DNA of 64,000 nt from positions 16,639 through 80,638 of the forward strand of contig CAYZIS010000011.1 in NCBI GenBank assembly GCA_964478545.1, written 5' to 3'. Position numbers and translations under genes: made by a program. Positions 1-8,513 of this stretch are shown in pieces. The notes below the pieces were generated by a model, which worked only from the letters and a program-made list of their open reading frames with translations, did no database searches and was not told the origin of the DNA. This DNA comes from DQWO01 sp964478545 (GTDB taxonomy: Bacteria; Desulfobacterota; Anaeroferrophillalia; Anaeroferrophillales; Anaeroferrophillaceae). Numbering within the stretch: the first letter of the stretch is position 1; every line of letters starts with the position of its first letter.

Positions 1-657
1 CAGTACCTCTCTCAAGGCTTCCCGTTCTTTTTCTAACAGGGCCCGGCGGGAAATGACCACGTTGTTGCGTTTTTGGTTGTGTTTGAGAACCCTGAAATCG
101 AACGTTTCGCCAATCAGCTTATCCAGGTTGCGAATCGGTTTGAGGTCTATCTGTGACCCCGGGAGAAAAGCCGGAACGCCGATATCCACCGAAAGGCCGC
201 CTTTAACCTTGCCGGTGATGGTGCCGGGAATGGAGGATTCCTCATCGTAAATCCGTTTTATATCTTCCCAGACCTTAAGCCGTTCAGCCTTGATCCGCGA
301 CAACTGGATGTTGCCATTTTCATCTTCATAACGCTCAAGAAATACATCAACTTCATCACCTACCTTGAGGGTACAATTCCCTTGGGCATCAGTAAATTGG
401 TTGAGAGGTACCTGGCCTTCTGATTTATAGCCGATATCAATAACGGCACTGTCAGGATTCATTTGAATAACTCTTCCTTTGACAATGCCGCCGACTTTGA
501 CATCCTTGATACTTTCTTCGTACATTTTTTCAAAGTCGCAAAAATCCTCATCATCAAAATCCTGATCAGCATCTGCTGGCTGGAATTCTTTGCTGGCTTC
601 TTCAATCTTGCTGCTTTCCTGTTCTTCGTTAGTTGTGGTGATGTTGTTTTCTTCCAT
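1..657 (-). CDS. rpsA: 30S ribosomal protein S1, N-terminal part
   Basis: The gene runs off the left edge, so only the first 219 codons are visible. S1 binds mRNA on the 30S subunit and helps initiation on structured leaders. An acidic leader (about residues 1-50) is followed by one S1 domain (GGIVKGRVIQMNPDSAVIDI) and the start of a second (GTITGKVKGGLSVDIGV), as expected for the N-terminal half of a multi-S1-repeat protein. The ATG at 657 has an AGGGGG-type ribosome site about 13 bases upstream. It is the last member of the cmk-ispH-rpsA order common in this phylum, but it has its own promoter at 790-818. Identification is by domain pattern and context and is secure; the total length cannot be seen. 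Confidence 0.93.
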   Translation of the reverse strand, partial: MEENNITTTNEEQESSKIEEASKEFQPADADQDFDDEDFCDFEKMYEESIKDVKVGGIVKGRVIQMNPDSAVIDIGYKSEGQVPLNQFTDAQGNCTLKVGDEVDVFLERYEDENGNIQLSRIKAERLKVWEDIKRIYDEESSIPGTITGKVKGGLSVDIGVPAFLPGSQIDLKPIRNLDKLIGETFDFRVLKHNQKRNNVVISRRALLEKEREALREVL

Positions 658-789
658 TGACAATCTTACCCCCTGTGAGATGTCGACGAATGGTCTGCCT
701 TATTCTTAACTCTGCCGCAGCCTGCTGAATCAGGTTGAAAGGCAGTTGAATGACGTTGAACAGCCATTGTCGCTTTTTTTAGGGTTGCC

Positions 790-818
790 ACTATATCACA
801 GGCAGGTGATAAATGCAA
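790..818 (-). promoter_or_regulatory. sigma-70 type promoter of rpsA
   Basis: On the minus strand TTGCAT (813-818) and TATAGT (790-795) are separated by exactly 17 bases, close to the housekeeping consensus. Transcription would start near 783, giving a leader of about 125 bases before the rpsA ATG at 657. The spacer contains a CCTGCCTGTGA stretch that pairs partly with an upstream ACAGGCAAG. Assigned by consensus match only. Confidence 0.55.
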
Positions 819-914
819 ATTATATTTATTCTTGCCTGTAAAGAAAAAAGCTGATTTGGGCAGGGTATTATCGGTTTAATCGCTATTGTTATTTTGCTGC
901 AGAAAGCTGGGTTA

Positions 915-1775
915 TCATGACAGGTTGTTAATTTTATGGATAACCTTTTCGATCAGCCATTTAGGGGTCGAGGCACCGGCAGTAACACCCACGGTCTGAA
1001 TGCCTGCAAACCATTTTGCCTGCAGCTGCTCAGGGATTTCAATATGGTATGAGCATGGTTGTATTGATTTGCACAACTGATAGAGGCGGGTGGTGTTGGC
1101 ACTGGAAAAGCCGCCGATAATAATCATGCAATCAGTCTCAGTGGCGATAGCCGATGATTCCTGCTGTCGGTCACTGGTGGCATTGCAGATGGTATTGAAA
1201 CAGCGGGTTTCGCCTTTCAGGGGCAATAAACATTCAGCGACACTGTTGAAGTTTTCATATGATTGGGTGGTTTGGGCCAGCAGGGCAATTTTGTGGGGAG
1301 CTTCCTGATGTTGGATGACCTCAGCTGGCATTTCTTCCGGGCCGGAAATTGCCAGGGTATGTGCGGGATCTCCATAACTGATCAATCCCGCTACTTCAGG
1401 GTGATGTTTTTCCCCGACAATGATTATCTGATAATTTTCCTGCTTCATCTGGGCAACGATCTCCTGAGCCCTTCTGACAAAAGGGCAGGTGGCATCGATG
1501 ACTGTTATTGCAGGGTTGCTGTTTAATTGGGTCAGCTCCTGTCTGGTGACGCCATGGGAGCGGAGAATAATAATTCCGTGGTCCACGTCTTCGGGAGAAT
1601 CCAGGGGATGAATACCTTTTTCTTCCAGATTTTCAACCACCTGGGGATTGTGAATGATAGGCCCCAGGGTATAAATGGGTTGGTCAGGATAATCTTTCGT
1701 GGCTCTGACCGCCAGGTTAACCGCGCGTTTAACCCCAAAGCAAAAACCGGCAGTGGTGGCTAACTTAATCTTCAT
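915..1775 (-). CDS. ispH: 4-hydroxy-3-methylbut-2-enyl diphosphate reductase
   Basis: This is the last enzyme of the MEP isoprenoid pathway, reducing HMBPP to IPP and DMAPP with a [4Fe-4S] cluster. At 286 residues it has the family length. The three cluster cysteines are visible in TAGFCFGVKRAV (residue 12), DATCPFVRRAQ (about 96) and FNTICNATSDRQ (about 193), along with the HPEV segment. The ATG lies inside the last codons of cmk (11-base overlap), so the two are translationally coupled. The dxr gene of the same pathway is elsewhere in the window (38730-39881). Confidence 0.97.
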   Translation of the reverse strand: MKIKLATTAGFCFGVKRAVNLAVRATKDYPDQPIYTLGPIIHNPQVVENLEEKGIHPLDSPEDVDHGIIILRSHGVTRQELTQLNSNPAITVIDATCPFVRRAQEIVAQMKQENYQIIIVGEKHHPEVAGLISYGDPAHTLAISGPEEMPAEVIQHQEAPHKIALLAQTTQSYENFNSVAECLLPLKGETRCFNTICNATSDRQQESSAIATETDCMIIIGGFSSANTTRLYQLCKSIQPCSYHIEIPEQLQAKWFAGIQTVGVTAGASTPKWLIEKVIHKINNLS

Positions 1776-2463
1776 CGGCCTTCCTTATCAATCTGGTGAT
1801 GGCTGAGACCACGGCGGGAATATCCATGGTTGTGGTATCCAGATGATGGGCATCTTCAGCCTGTGATAAGGGGGAATGAGCCCTGGAGCTATCGTTAAAA
1901 TCCCTTTGATTGATTTCCTCAACTACTTTTTCCAGGCTATTGCCCTGTCCACGCTGTTGATGTTCCAGGTACCGGCGTTTGCCGCGTTCCAGTGGTGAAG
2001 CGTCTAAATAGACTTTAACCTCAGCGTGGGGGAAAATTACGGTGCCGGCATCTCGTCCTTCAAGAATAACCGGGCCACTTTCCCCCAGCTGTCTCTGCAT
2101 GGCAACCAAAGATTTGCGGACCGCAGGAACTTTTGAAACAGCTGAAGAGAGCATGTCCATTTCAGGGGTGCGAATTTTCTCCGTAACTTCTTCACCATTG
2201 CAAAATACCCGGTTTACCCCATTTTCCCATTGAAAATGGATCTCTATCTCTTGGCATAAACGGGCAAGCAGGAAGTCATCATCTATGGCGATATGTTGTT
2301 TTTTGGCCTGGAGCGCCACGCAACGGTACATGGCTCCCGTGTCGATATAAGTGAAATTCTCTTGGGCCGCCAGAATCTTGCTGATGGTGCTTTTGCCAGC
2401 CCCTGATGGGCCATCAATGGTAACCACCAGTCGTTTCGGTTTTATGGACGTTTTTTTTGTCAT
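1765..2463 (-). CDS. cmk: Cytidylate kinase
   Basis: Phosphorylates CMP and dCMP with ATP. The 232-residue protein has the P-loop GPSGAGKST near residue 19, the YIDTGAMYR segment typical of Cmk, and the GRDAGTVIFP motif (family GRDIGTVVFP). It lies between aroA (18-base gap) and ispH (overlap) in the conserved pheA-aroA-cmk-ispH-rpsA order. A lysine-rich N-terminal extension of about ten residues precedes the core. No defects seen. Confidence 0.96.
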   Translation of the reverse strand: MTKKTSIKPKRLVVTIDGPSGAGKSTISKILAAQENFTYIDTGAMYRCVALQAKKQHIAIDDDFLLARLCQEIEIHFQWENGVNRVFCNGEEVTEKIRTPEMDMLSSAVSKVPAVRKSLVAMQRQLGESGPVILEGRDAGTVIFPHAEVKVYLDASPLERGKRRYLEHQQRGQGNSLEKVVEEINQRDFNDSSRAHSPLSQAEDAHHLDTTTMDIPAVVSAITRLIRKADED

Positions 2464-2481
2464 TTATTTTTGTGTGAATCC

Positions 2482-3792
2482 TTATTGCCGGACCATGTCC
2501 AGCATTTGGCTGAAATTGGGAAATGAGGTACTGACGCAGAGAGAGTCGTCAAGTTTTACTTTATTTCCCTGTGTGGTTCCGGCAATGATTGCCGTCATCG
2601 CAATCCGGTGATCATGAAAGGTCCTGAATGACAGTTGCCGCTTTGCCGGAATCCGGATGCCTCCATGGATGATAATGCCGTCTTCAAGCGCTTCTGTTTG
2701 AACTCCCAGGGCATCGAGCAGCAGAGTAATGGCCTCCAGTCGGTCGCTTTCCTTGACCCTCAGTTCATGGGCATCCCTGATGGTGGTTGTTCCCTCGGCA
2801 TGGGCGGCTGCCAGGGCGAGAATGGGAATTTCATCGATGAGTAGGGGAATCAGGGCGCCGGAAATTTCGGTTCCCTGAAGCTGTCGGTTTCCGTGGACCG
2901 TCAAGTCAGCAACCGGTTCGCCGCCGGTTTCCCGTAGGTTTTCGATGATGATTTCACCACCCATTTTTTGCAGAGCCTGAATGATGCCGGAGCGGGTTGG
3001 ATTGAGACCGACATTGGTGATGGTTAGTTGGGAACCACGATTGATCATGGCGGCCACCAGGAAAAAAGCGGCTGCGGAGATGTCGCCGGGGATGATGAAA
3101 TCAGTACCGTTATAATCATGGTGAGCCGGAGACATGCTGATGGTTGCAACGCCATCTTCAGCCACCGAAGTTTGAACCGGAATACCGAGTGACCTGAAAA
3201 TTCTTTCGGTATGATCCCGGGACAGGGATGGTTCCATGATGGTTAATGGACTGTCGGCGTATACTCCGGCCAGCATCAGGGATGTTTTTACCTGGGCACT
3301 GGCGATCGGGCTGGAATAGGTGATTCCGGCAAGCTGCTGCCCCTGGATGGCCAGGGGTGGCATGGTATGGTGTTCCCGTCCCCAGATGGTGGCTCCCATC
3401 CGGCTGAGAGGTTTGATAATTCTCCCCATGGGTCGTTGGTTGAGAGAGGTATCACCGCTGATGACTGAAAAGAATGACTGGGCACTTAATAGCCCGGTCA
3501 GCAACCTGGTGGTGGTGCCAGAATTTCCACTGTAAAGAATATCGGCTGCTTCCCGCAGGCCGTGCAGCCCCCGGCCCTGAATTTCAATTTCTCCCTCAGC
3601 CTCCAAGCCGGTAATGGTTATCCCCAAGGCCTGAAAAATGTTCAAGGTATTCAGGGTGTCCTCAGCCCGCAAAAATCCACGCAGGCAGCTTTTCCCCTGC
3701 CCCAGAGCGGCCATGATAGCTGCCCGGTGGCTGAGGGATTTGTCTCCGGGAACATGAATGATTCCTTGTAATGGTTTTGTTGCTCTATTCAT
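2482..3792 (-). CDS. aroA: 3-phosphoshikimate 1-carboxyvinyltransferase (EPSP synthase)
   Basis: Joins PEP to shikimate-3-phosphate, the sixth step of the shikimate pathway. The 436-residue protein has the N-terminal PGDKSLSHRAAIMAALG signature, SGNSGTTTRLLTGLL, the RPMGRIIKPL stretch, and the C-terminal DHRIAMT motif. It follows pheA by 10 bases and precedes cmk by 18, so it belongs to one operon. The EPSP product leads, through chorismate, to the PheA reaction encoded next door; aroQ of the same pathway is nearby at 6868-7314. Confidence 0.97.
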   Translation of the reverse strand: MNRATKPLQGIIHVPGDKSLSHRAAIMAALGQGKSCLRGFLRAEDTLNTLNIFQALGITITGLEAEGEIEIQGRGLHGLREAADILYSGNSGTTTRLLTGLLSAQSFFSVISGDTSLNQRPMGRIIKPLSRMGATIWGREHHTMPPLAIQGQQLAGITYSSPIASAQVKTSLMLAGVYADSPLTIMEPSLSRDHTERIFRSLGIPVQTSVAEDGVATISMSPAHHDYNGTDFIIPGDISAAAFFLVAAMINRGSQLTITNVGLNPTRSGIIQALQKMGGEIIIENLRETGGEPVADLTVHGNRQLQGTEISGALIPLLIDEIPILALAAAHAEGTTTIRDAHELRVKESDRLEAITLLLDALGVQTEALEDGIIIHGGIRIPAKRQLSFRTFHDHRIAMTAIIAGTTQGNKVKLDDSLCVSTSFPNFSQMLDMVRQ

Positions 3793-3802
3793 GATTCATA
3801 GC

Positions 3803-4897
3803 CTAAATTCTTCCTTTAATATAAGAACCAATAACTTTGTAATACTGGCTCTTTTCCTCCAGCTCTTTGAGGGCTGCGGCCACGTTTTCATCTTGTTGGT
3901 ATCCATCAAGGTCAATGAAAAACATATATTGCCACGGCTCGCCCCGCTTGGGACGTGATTCAATTTTGCTCAGATTGACGCCATGATCAGAAAAAGGCTT
4001 CAAGAGAGAAAACAGGGTGCCGGCCTGGTCCTTGGCGGAAAACAGTACTGTTGTTTTATACTGCTCGCCGGGGACATGGGATGTTTCCTGGGTGGAAAGA
4101 ATCAGAAAACGGGTGATGTTATGGCTGATATCCTGAATGGAAGTTTCAATAACCTGCAGATGGTAAACCGAGGCAGCATATTCATTGGCAATGGCGGCTG
4201 TTCCAGGCTCCTCAGCAGCCATCATCGCTGCCTGGGCGGTGCTGCTCACCGCTATTACCGGGACGGTGGGAAAATGTTCTTCCAGGTAAGTCCGGCATTG
4301 GGCCAGGGCCTGGGGATGGGAGTAGATTTTATTGATAGCTCCCGGATCATTGCTTTGACTGAGCAGATCGTGGGTTATCTGGAGTAGGATTTCGCCACTG
4401 ATGAAAACCCGGTTCTGGGTAAACATGTCCAGCGTGTGACTGACGATTCCTTCAGTGGTATTTTCCACCGGGACCACCCCATAAATATAACGGTCTTTGT
4501 CAACACTTTCAAAAACTTCTTTAATACTGTTTACCGGCCGCAATTCAGCCGAGTAGCCAAAAAATTTCTGGCCGGCCAGGTGGGTGAAAGTTCCCCTTGG
4601 TCCCAGATAGGCAACCTGGAGTGGTTTCTCCAGGGCCAGGGAAGCGGAAATGACTTCCCGGAAAATATGGCGGACAGCCTGGTTTGGTAACGGCCCCTGA
4701 TTGTGCCGTTCCAATTGTTGGTAAATTTTCTGCTCCCGGGAAGGAACATGAAAATCACCTTGTTCAATCTTTTTTGCTTCCCCGATTTTTGTCGCTAACC
4801 GGGCCCGTTGATTCAGCAGTTTGAGCAGCTCTAAATCCAGGAAGTCTATTTTAGCTCTCAGGGAGTCTATGGTGTTGCCAGGTGAATTTTTAGCCAT
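3803..4897 (-). CDS. pheA: Bifunctional chorismate mutase / prephenate dehydratase (P-protein)
   Basis: Converts chorismate to prephenate and then phenylpyruvate for phenylalanine synthesis. Domains in order: chorismate mutase AroQ type (about residues 8-90, starting IDSLRAKIDFLDLELLKLLN), prephenate dehydratase (about 93-275, with YLGPRGTFTHLA and the NITRFLIL catalytic TRF motif), and a C-terminal ACT domain (about 283-360) with the phenylalanine-binding ESRP motif. At 364 residues it is full length. Its upstream DNA from about base 4906 is a family E repeat, so only 8 bases of ordinary leader remain before the ATG and no clear ribosome-binding site is visible. Confidence 0.96.
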   Translation of the reverse strand: MAKNSPGNTIDSLRAKIDFLDLELLKLLNQRARLATKIGEAKKIEQGDFHVPSREQKIYQQLERHNQGPLPNQAVRHIFREVISASLALEKPLQVAYLGPRGTFTHLAGQKFFGYSAELRPVNSIKEVFESVDKDRYIYGVVPVENTTEGIVSHTLDMFTQNRVFISGEILLQITHDLLSQSNDPGAINKIYSHPQALAQCRTYLEEHFPTVPVIAVSSTAQAAMMAAEEPGTAAIANEYAASVYHLQVIETSIQDISHNITRFLILSTQETSHVPGEQYKTTVLFSAKDQAGTLFSLLKPFSDHGVNLSKIESRPKRGEPWQYMFFIDLDGYQQDENVAAALKELEEKSQYYKVIGSYIKGRI

Positions 4898-4905
4898 GAT
4901 GTATG

Positions 4906-5096
4906 CTTCTGAGTAACTAATTATAATATATTGAAATCATTAATCTTTTATTTATCAATATCTCACGTTTATAAAGCAATTGCCTAAGGATGTTCCGGCT
5001 TGGCTCATAGTCGTGTCTGCCCAGCCTGCCGGGTCATCATCAAGAACGATTACTTACTTTACAGATGTGTGGCCGCAGCAAGCGGACTGAGAATGT
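4906..5096. repeat. Family E repeat, short copy (upstream of pheA)
   Basis: About 190 bases, beginning CTTCTGAGTAACTAATTATA and ending near GCAAGCGGACTGA, that recur in the same order at 47231-47688. The middle carries a shortened form of the core shared with family A (TTGGCTCATAGTCGTGTCTG). This copy is the 'empty' form: it lacks the family F insertion and most of the hairpin core seen in the 47 kb copy. It fills the gap between pheA and efp. Confidence 0.8.
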
Positions 5097-5108
5097 TTTT
5101 TAGACGCA

Positions 5109-5669
5109 TCATTTTTTGACGCGTTCAATATATTCGCCGGTTCGGGTATCTATTTTTAATCGGTCTCCTTCCTCAATAAACAAGGGCACCTGGATTTTTG
5201 CTCCTGTTTCCACGGTAACCGGCTTGCTGGCTCCACTGGCAGTGTCCCCCTTGACTCCAGGTTCAGCTTCTACCACCGCCAGTTCGACAAAAATGGGCAA
5301 TTCCAGATTGATAGGCCGGTTCTGATAGAAAAGAATGCTTACATTGGTGTTTTCCTGCAGAAAGTCTTTGCTGTTTCCAATCAGTTCAGCCTGCAGGGAA
5401 ATTTGTTCGTAGTTGGCGTTGTCCATAAAATGATACTCGTCGTCCTTGTAAAGGAACTGCATTTCCTTTTCTTCAATATCTGGTTTGCCAACCTTTTCAC
5501 CGGAACGGAAGGTTTTATCAACAACTCTGCCGTTGAGCAGATTTTTTAGTTTCGTGCGGACAAAAGCACCGCCTTTACCAGGTTTAAAGTGCTGAAAATC
5601 AACGATAATATAGGGTTCATTGTTCAATTCGATGCGCAGTCCTTTGCGGAAATCAGGGGTTGAATACAT
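5109..5669 (-). CDS. efp: Translation elongation factor P
   Basis: EF-P rescues ribosomes stalled at polyproline stretches. The 186-residue protein has three beta-barrel domains (KOW-like N-domain, then two OB folds) and the C-terminal YIERVKK-type end. The loop that carries the modified residue reads FKPGKGGAF, with lysine at the E. coli Lys34 position, so beta-lysylation or a related lysine modification is possible; no epmA or epmB homologue is visible here. The ATG at 5669 has a good AAGGAG ribosome site. It is followed upstream in the same direction by pepP, a common efp neighbour. Confidence 0.96.
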   Translation of the reverse strand: MYSTPDFRKGLRIELNNEPYIIVDFQHFKPGKGGAFVRTKLKNLLNGRVVDKTFRSGEKVGKPDIEEKEMQFLYKDDEYHFMDNANYEQISLQAELIGNSKDFLQENTNVSILFYQNRPINLELPIFVELAVVEAEPGVKGDTASGASKPVTVETGAKIQVPLFIEEGDRLKIDTRTGEYIERVKK

Positions 5670-5764
5670 GTTTTTTGCTCCTTACCTTTGGTTCGGATTG
5701 GGGCTGCCAGATTACGGCCTATGGATGATGCAAGCGGCAGCAGTCAGCAATTCCGGTGATTATT

Positions 5765-6871
5765 CTACTCGATAATAGCTGAATCAAGCTGTTTGTCAAG
5801 GGTGGTCAATACCTGGCTTCCCTGGTCGGTAAGATAAATCATATCTTCCAGCCGGATTCCCCACTGATGGGGAAAGTAGCAACCTGGTTCAATGGTGAAT
5901 ATCGTGCCGGCTGACAAAATATCGCTGGAATGGGAAGAAATGGATGGTGCTTCATGGATTTCAAGCCCAACACCATGACCAGTACCGTGACTGAAATATT
6001 CACCGTAACCGGCCTGTTCTATCACCTCCCGGACACTGTGGTCAAGTTCGTTGGCAGCCATTCCAGGCCGGGCGACCTTGATTCCGGCCTGCTGGGCCAG
6101 GAAAACTGTCTGGTAGATTTGCTGCTGTTTTTTATCTGGTTCACCGAGAAAAATCGTACACGTTTGATCGCTGTGATATCCCTGGTAGCAGGCGCCAAAA
6201 TCAATAGTTATCATATCCCCCGGGACAATGGGTTTTGATGAGGCAACCCCATGAGGCAGGGAGCTGCGATAGCCGCTGGCGACAATCAGATCAAAAGCGG
6301 TTCGCTCCGCCCCCAGGCGTTTCATCTGATGTTCGAGCTCCATGGCGATATCTTGTTCGCTGATGCCGGGTTTGATCTGGGTGATGGTTCGTTGGTAAGC
6401 CTCTTCCGCGATGGCGATGGCCTGTTTGATCAGAAATAGTTCTTCTTTATCCTTATGGAGTCTGGGGATGCCAATCTGTTGCTGACAGAATATTGTTTGC
6501 AGGTTGGGGTTTATTTTTTTTAGTTCCCGGTCCCGGAAGATGGAAAAACTTTGTTCTTCCACTCCCAACAAGGTAATTTTTCGTTCGGCCAGGTGTGAAG
6601 TCAGCTGGGCGAACGAGTTAATCTGGACCAGGGAAATTTCAGCCGGAAGTTCGCTGGCTGCCTGGGTGGTATAACGTCCATCGGTAAAAAAAGTTGCCTC
6701 GTTTGCTTCAACCAGCAGAAAACCACTGTCACCGGTGAAGCCACTGAAATAGCGTAGCGATGGAAGCGTATGGAGGAAGAAGGCCTCTACTTGGTCTCCG
6801 GATAGCTGAAGTTTGAGCTTGTTTAGATGGCTGCTGGTGGCTTGGTTGTTGTTGGTCTCTGCGGTATTCAT
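5765..6871 (-). CDS. pepP: Xaa-Pro aminopeptidase (M24 family)
   Basis: A cytoplasmic metallopeptidase that removes N-terminal residues before proline. The 368-residue protein has a creatinase-type N-domain (about 1-140) and a pita-bread catalytic domain. The five metal ligands are recognisable: Asp in TIDFGACY, Asp in HSDQTCTIF, His in GTGHGVGLEIHE, Glu in FTIEPGCY and Glu in IRLEDMIY. The start overlaps the aroQ stop by 4 bases (ATGA), so the two are coupled. Gene symbol assigned by family; close paralogues such as prolidase cannot be excluded. Confidence 0.9.
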   Translation of the reverse strand: MNTAETNNNQATSSHLNKLKLQLSGDQVEAFFLHTLPSLRYFSGFTGDSGFLLVEANEATFFTDGRYTTQAASELPAEISLVQINSFAQLTSHLAERKITLLGVEEQSFSIFRDRELKKINPNLQTIFCQQQIGIPRLHKDKEELFLIKQAIAIAEEAYQRTITQIKPGISEQDIAMELEHQMKRLGAERTAFDLIVASGYRSSLPHGVASSKPIVPGDMITIDFGACYQGYHSDQTCTIFLGEPDKKQQQIYQTVFLAQQAGIKVARPGMAANELDHSVREVIEQAGYGEYFSHGTGHGVGLEIHEAPSISSHSSDILSAGTIFTIEPGCYFPHQWGIRLEDMIYLTDQGSQVLTTLDKQLDSAIIE

Positions 6872-7314
6872 GCGTTTGTTTGCAGCAGCAGAGCTGCGGC
6901 TTCCACTGCCAGCAAGTAGCCATGAGCGCCAAAACCGCTGATTATCCCGGCGCAGACCGGGGAGGTAAGTGATGTGTGTCGGAAAGGCTCTCGATTGCTG
7001 ATCTGACTTAAATGGATTTCGATGACCGGGATGGCTATGGCGGCAATGGCATCCCGGATGGCGATACTGGTATGGGTATAGGCGGCTGGATTGAGGATGA
7101 CAGCCTGATGATCTTGCGCTGCTTCCTGTAGCAAATCAACAATTTTTCCTTCATAGTTGGTTTGAATGCATTGGGCCTGTAGGCCAAGTTGGCTGGCTCG
7201 CCGATTGATCTGTTCATTGATCAGGTCCAGGGTAGTGGTTCCATAAATCTCAGGTTCACGTTTCCCCAGAAGATTGAGGTTTGGTCCGTGAATGACCAGT
7301 AATGATGCTTCCAT
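6868..7314 (-). CDS. aroQ: 3-dehydroquinate dehydratase, type II
   Basis: Third step of the shikimate pathway. The 148-residue protein has the type II signature HGPNLNLLGKREPEIYG with the catalytic tyrosine, the NPAAYTHTSIAIRDA segment, and EIHLSQISNREPFRHTS. It sits between a small TPR-like gene (4 bases upstream) and pepP (4-base overlap) in a minus-strand operon that ends with efp. The aroQ-pepP-efp order is widespread in bacteria. Confidence 0.96.
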   Translation of the reverse strand: MEASLLVIHGPNLNLLGKREPEIYGTTTLDLINEQINRRASQLGLQAQCIQTNYEGKIVDLLQEAAQDHQAVILNPAAYTHTSIAIRDAIAAIAIPVIEIHLSQISNREPFRHTSLTSPVCAGIISGFGAHGYLLAVEAAALLLQTNA

Positions 7315-7317
7315 ATT

Positions 7318-7590
7318 TCAATCCTTTAATTGTTTGAGAAAGGTCTTAAGATAGTCAATTTGGGCTTTGATAATGATGCTTTGGTCGGGAATCTTCGGCT
7401 GTTTGCTGGTGTATTCCCGGTCAATTTCTGCTAGTACTTCCCGCAGGTGGGCATATTTTTCGGTATCCTGATCGTGAATTTCCTGGTATACCTGCCGGGC
7501 CTGTTGCCAATGTCCCTGGGAGAGCAGCAGTTGAGCCATGGTTTCGGTTTTGATGGTCGGGCCATTGGTTTTGGTTGTATTTCCCGTCAT
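7318..7590 (-). CDS. Small TPR-like hypothetical protein
   Basis: A 90-residue soluble protein from the ATG at 7590 (a GTG at 7599 is the alternative start). Residues about 15-40 (TETMAQLLLSQGHWQQARQVY) resemble half of a TPR helix pair, as in many small proteins next to aroQ in this phylum. The rest is charged and helical, ending in a KTFLKQLKD tail. It is 3 bases from aroQ and so likely in the same transcript. I do not recognise a specific function; a protein-interaction role is a guess from the TPR-like repeat. Confidence 0.7.
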   Translation of the reverse strand: MTGNTTKTNGPTIKTETMAQLLLSQGHWQQARQVYQEIHDQDTEKYAHLREVLAEIDREYTSKQPKIPDQSIIIKAQIDYLKTFLKQLKD

Positions 7591-7765
7591 GCTACTCACT
7601 TTTGTTCAGGTATGCCAAGGAGGTATTGGTTCATGGTTGGTCTGTCTCTGGACTTATGCTAAACTTTCGTCTTTTCAAGACAGCCTTAATGTCAGATAGT
7701 GAAAAAACAGCGGTAAGTCAAGGTTAAATCCCTGCCCTGGAGGCAGTTAGACCAATTAGAATAAT

Positions 7766-7897
7766 TCAACTTTCTGAGTTGTTCTAAAAACAGCCCTGCC
7801 TGTCGCCGTGCCTGCCGGCAGGCTGGGCAGACACGGCTGTGAGCCAAGCCCGAACATCCTGTAATGTATCCCTTGCAATGCAACCCAGAAAGTTGAG
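7766..7897 (+). repeat. Family A inverted-repeat element (upstream of dtd)
   Basis: 132 bases bounded by TTCAACTTTCTGAG and CCAGAAAGTTGAG, an imperfect terminal inverted repeat. The interior holds the core with GCCTGCCGGCAGGC and GAGCCAAGCCCGAACATCC. Other copies lie at 19890, 25213, 29595, 35784, 45023 and 50750. It ends three bases before the dtd ribosome-binding site. A CTTTTCAAGACAGCC string at 7670-7684, just before it, matches one end of a family F element. Confidence 0.85.
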
Positions 7898-7916
7898 TAA
7901 TAAGGAGTTGTTACCA

Positions 7917-8366
7917 ATGCGTGCGGTGGTCCAACGGGTAAAAAAAGCTTCAGTTGAGGTTGACAGTCAGGAAGTTTCTGTGATAGGCTGGGGTTTACTG
8001 GTTCTGTTAGGTGTAGCTAAAGGTGACGGAGCGACTGATGCTGAGTATATGGTTAGGAAAATCAGTGGCTTGCGTATTTTTGGCGATGAACAGGGAAAGA
8101 TGAATCGTTCTCTGGCGCAAGTGAAAGGTGAGGTCCTGCTGGTTTCCCAGTTTACGCTTTTCGGCGATGTGCGCAAGGGAACCCGTCCCTCTTTTTTTGG
8201 GGCGGGTGATGCGGCGACCGGAAAACGACTGTACCTGGAGGTCCTTGAAGGGTTGCAGCGGCAGGGAATTGCCGCCTGCGGTGGGAGGTTTCAGGAAATG
8301 ATGGACGTTTCATTGATCAATGACGGTCCGGTTACTATTATGCTGGACAGCCGAAAACAGTTTTGA
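7917..8366 (+). CDS. dtd: D-aminoacyl-tRNA deacylase
   Basis: Hydrolyses D-amino acids mischarged on tRNA. The 149-residue protein has the family length and both active-site motifs: SQFTLFGDVRKGTRPSF and the C-terminal NDGPVTIMLDS. The ATG at 7917 is chosen because TAAGGAG lies 9 bases upstream and MRAVVQRVKKASVEV is the usual Dtd N-terminus; an in-frame upstream start lies within the family A repeat. Its stop TGA overlaps the first bases of a family C element, so the gene is bracketed by repeats on both sides. Confidence 0.95.
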   Translation: MRAVVQRVKKASVEVDSQEVSVIGWGLLVLLGVAKGDGATDAEYMVRKISGLRIFGDEQGKMNRSLAQVKGEVLLVSQFTLFGDVRKGTRPSFFGAGDAATGKRLYLEVLEGLQRQGIAACGGRFQEMMDVSLINDGPVTIMLDSRKQF

Positions 8367-8513
8367 TGGCTTCGTAAAAACTCCATCTTCTTCGTTATGC
8401 TGCAACCTTCGTCATTGCAACGTACTTATCAGTACGTCTCATGACTCAAGTTTTGCCTGCCTCGAATATGAAGTTTTTATTGTGCCATCAGTTTTGTTGG
8501 TTTTTTCGTAGGC
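8364..8513 (+). repeat. Family C inverted-repeat element (overlaps dtd stop)
   Basis: Starts TGATGGCTTCGTAAAAACTC and ends around GTGCCATCAGTTTTG, with a degenerate outer arm to about 8513. The centre has the AGTACG/CGTACT palindrome. Other copies lie at about 37003, 39912, 47097 and 63575. The TGA at its very end is the stop codon of dtd. Confidence 0.85.
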
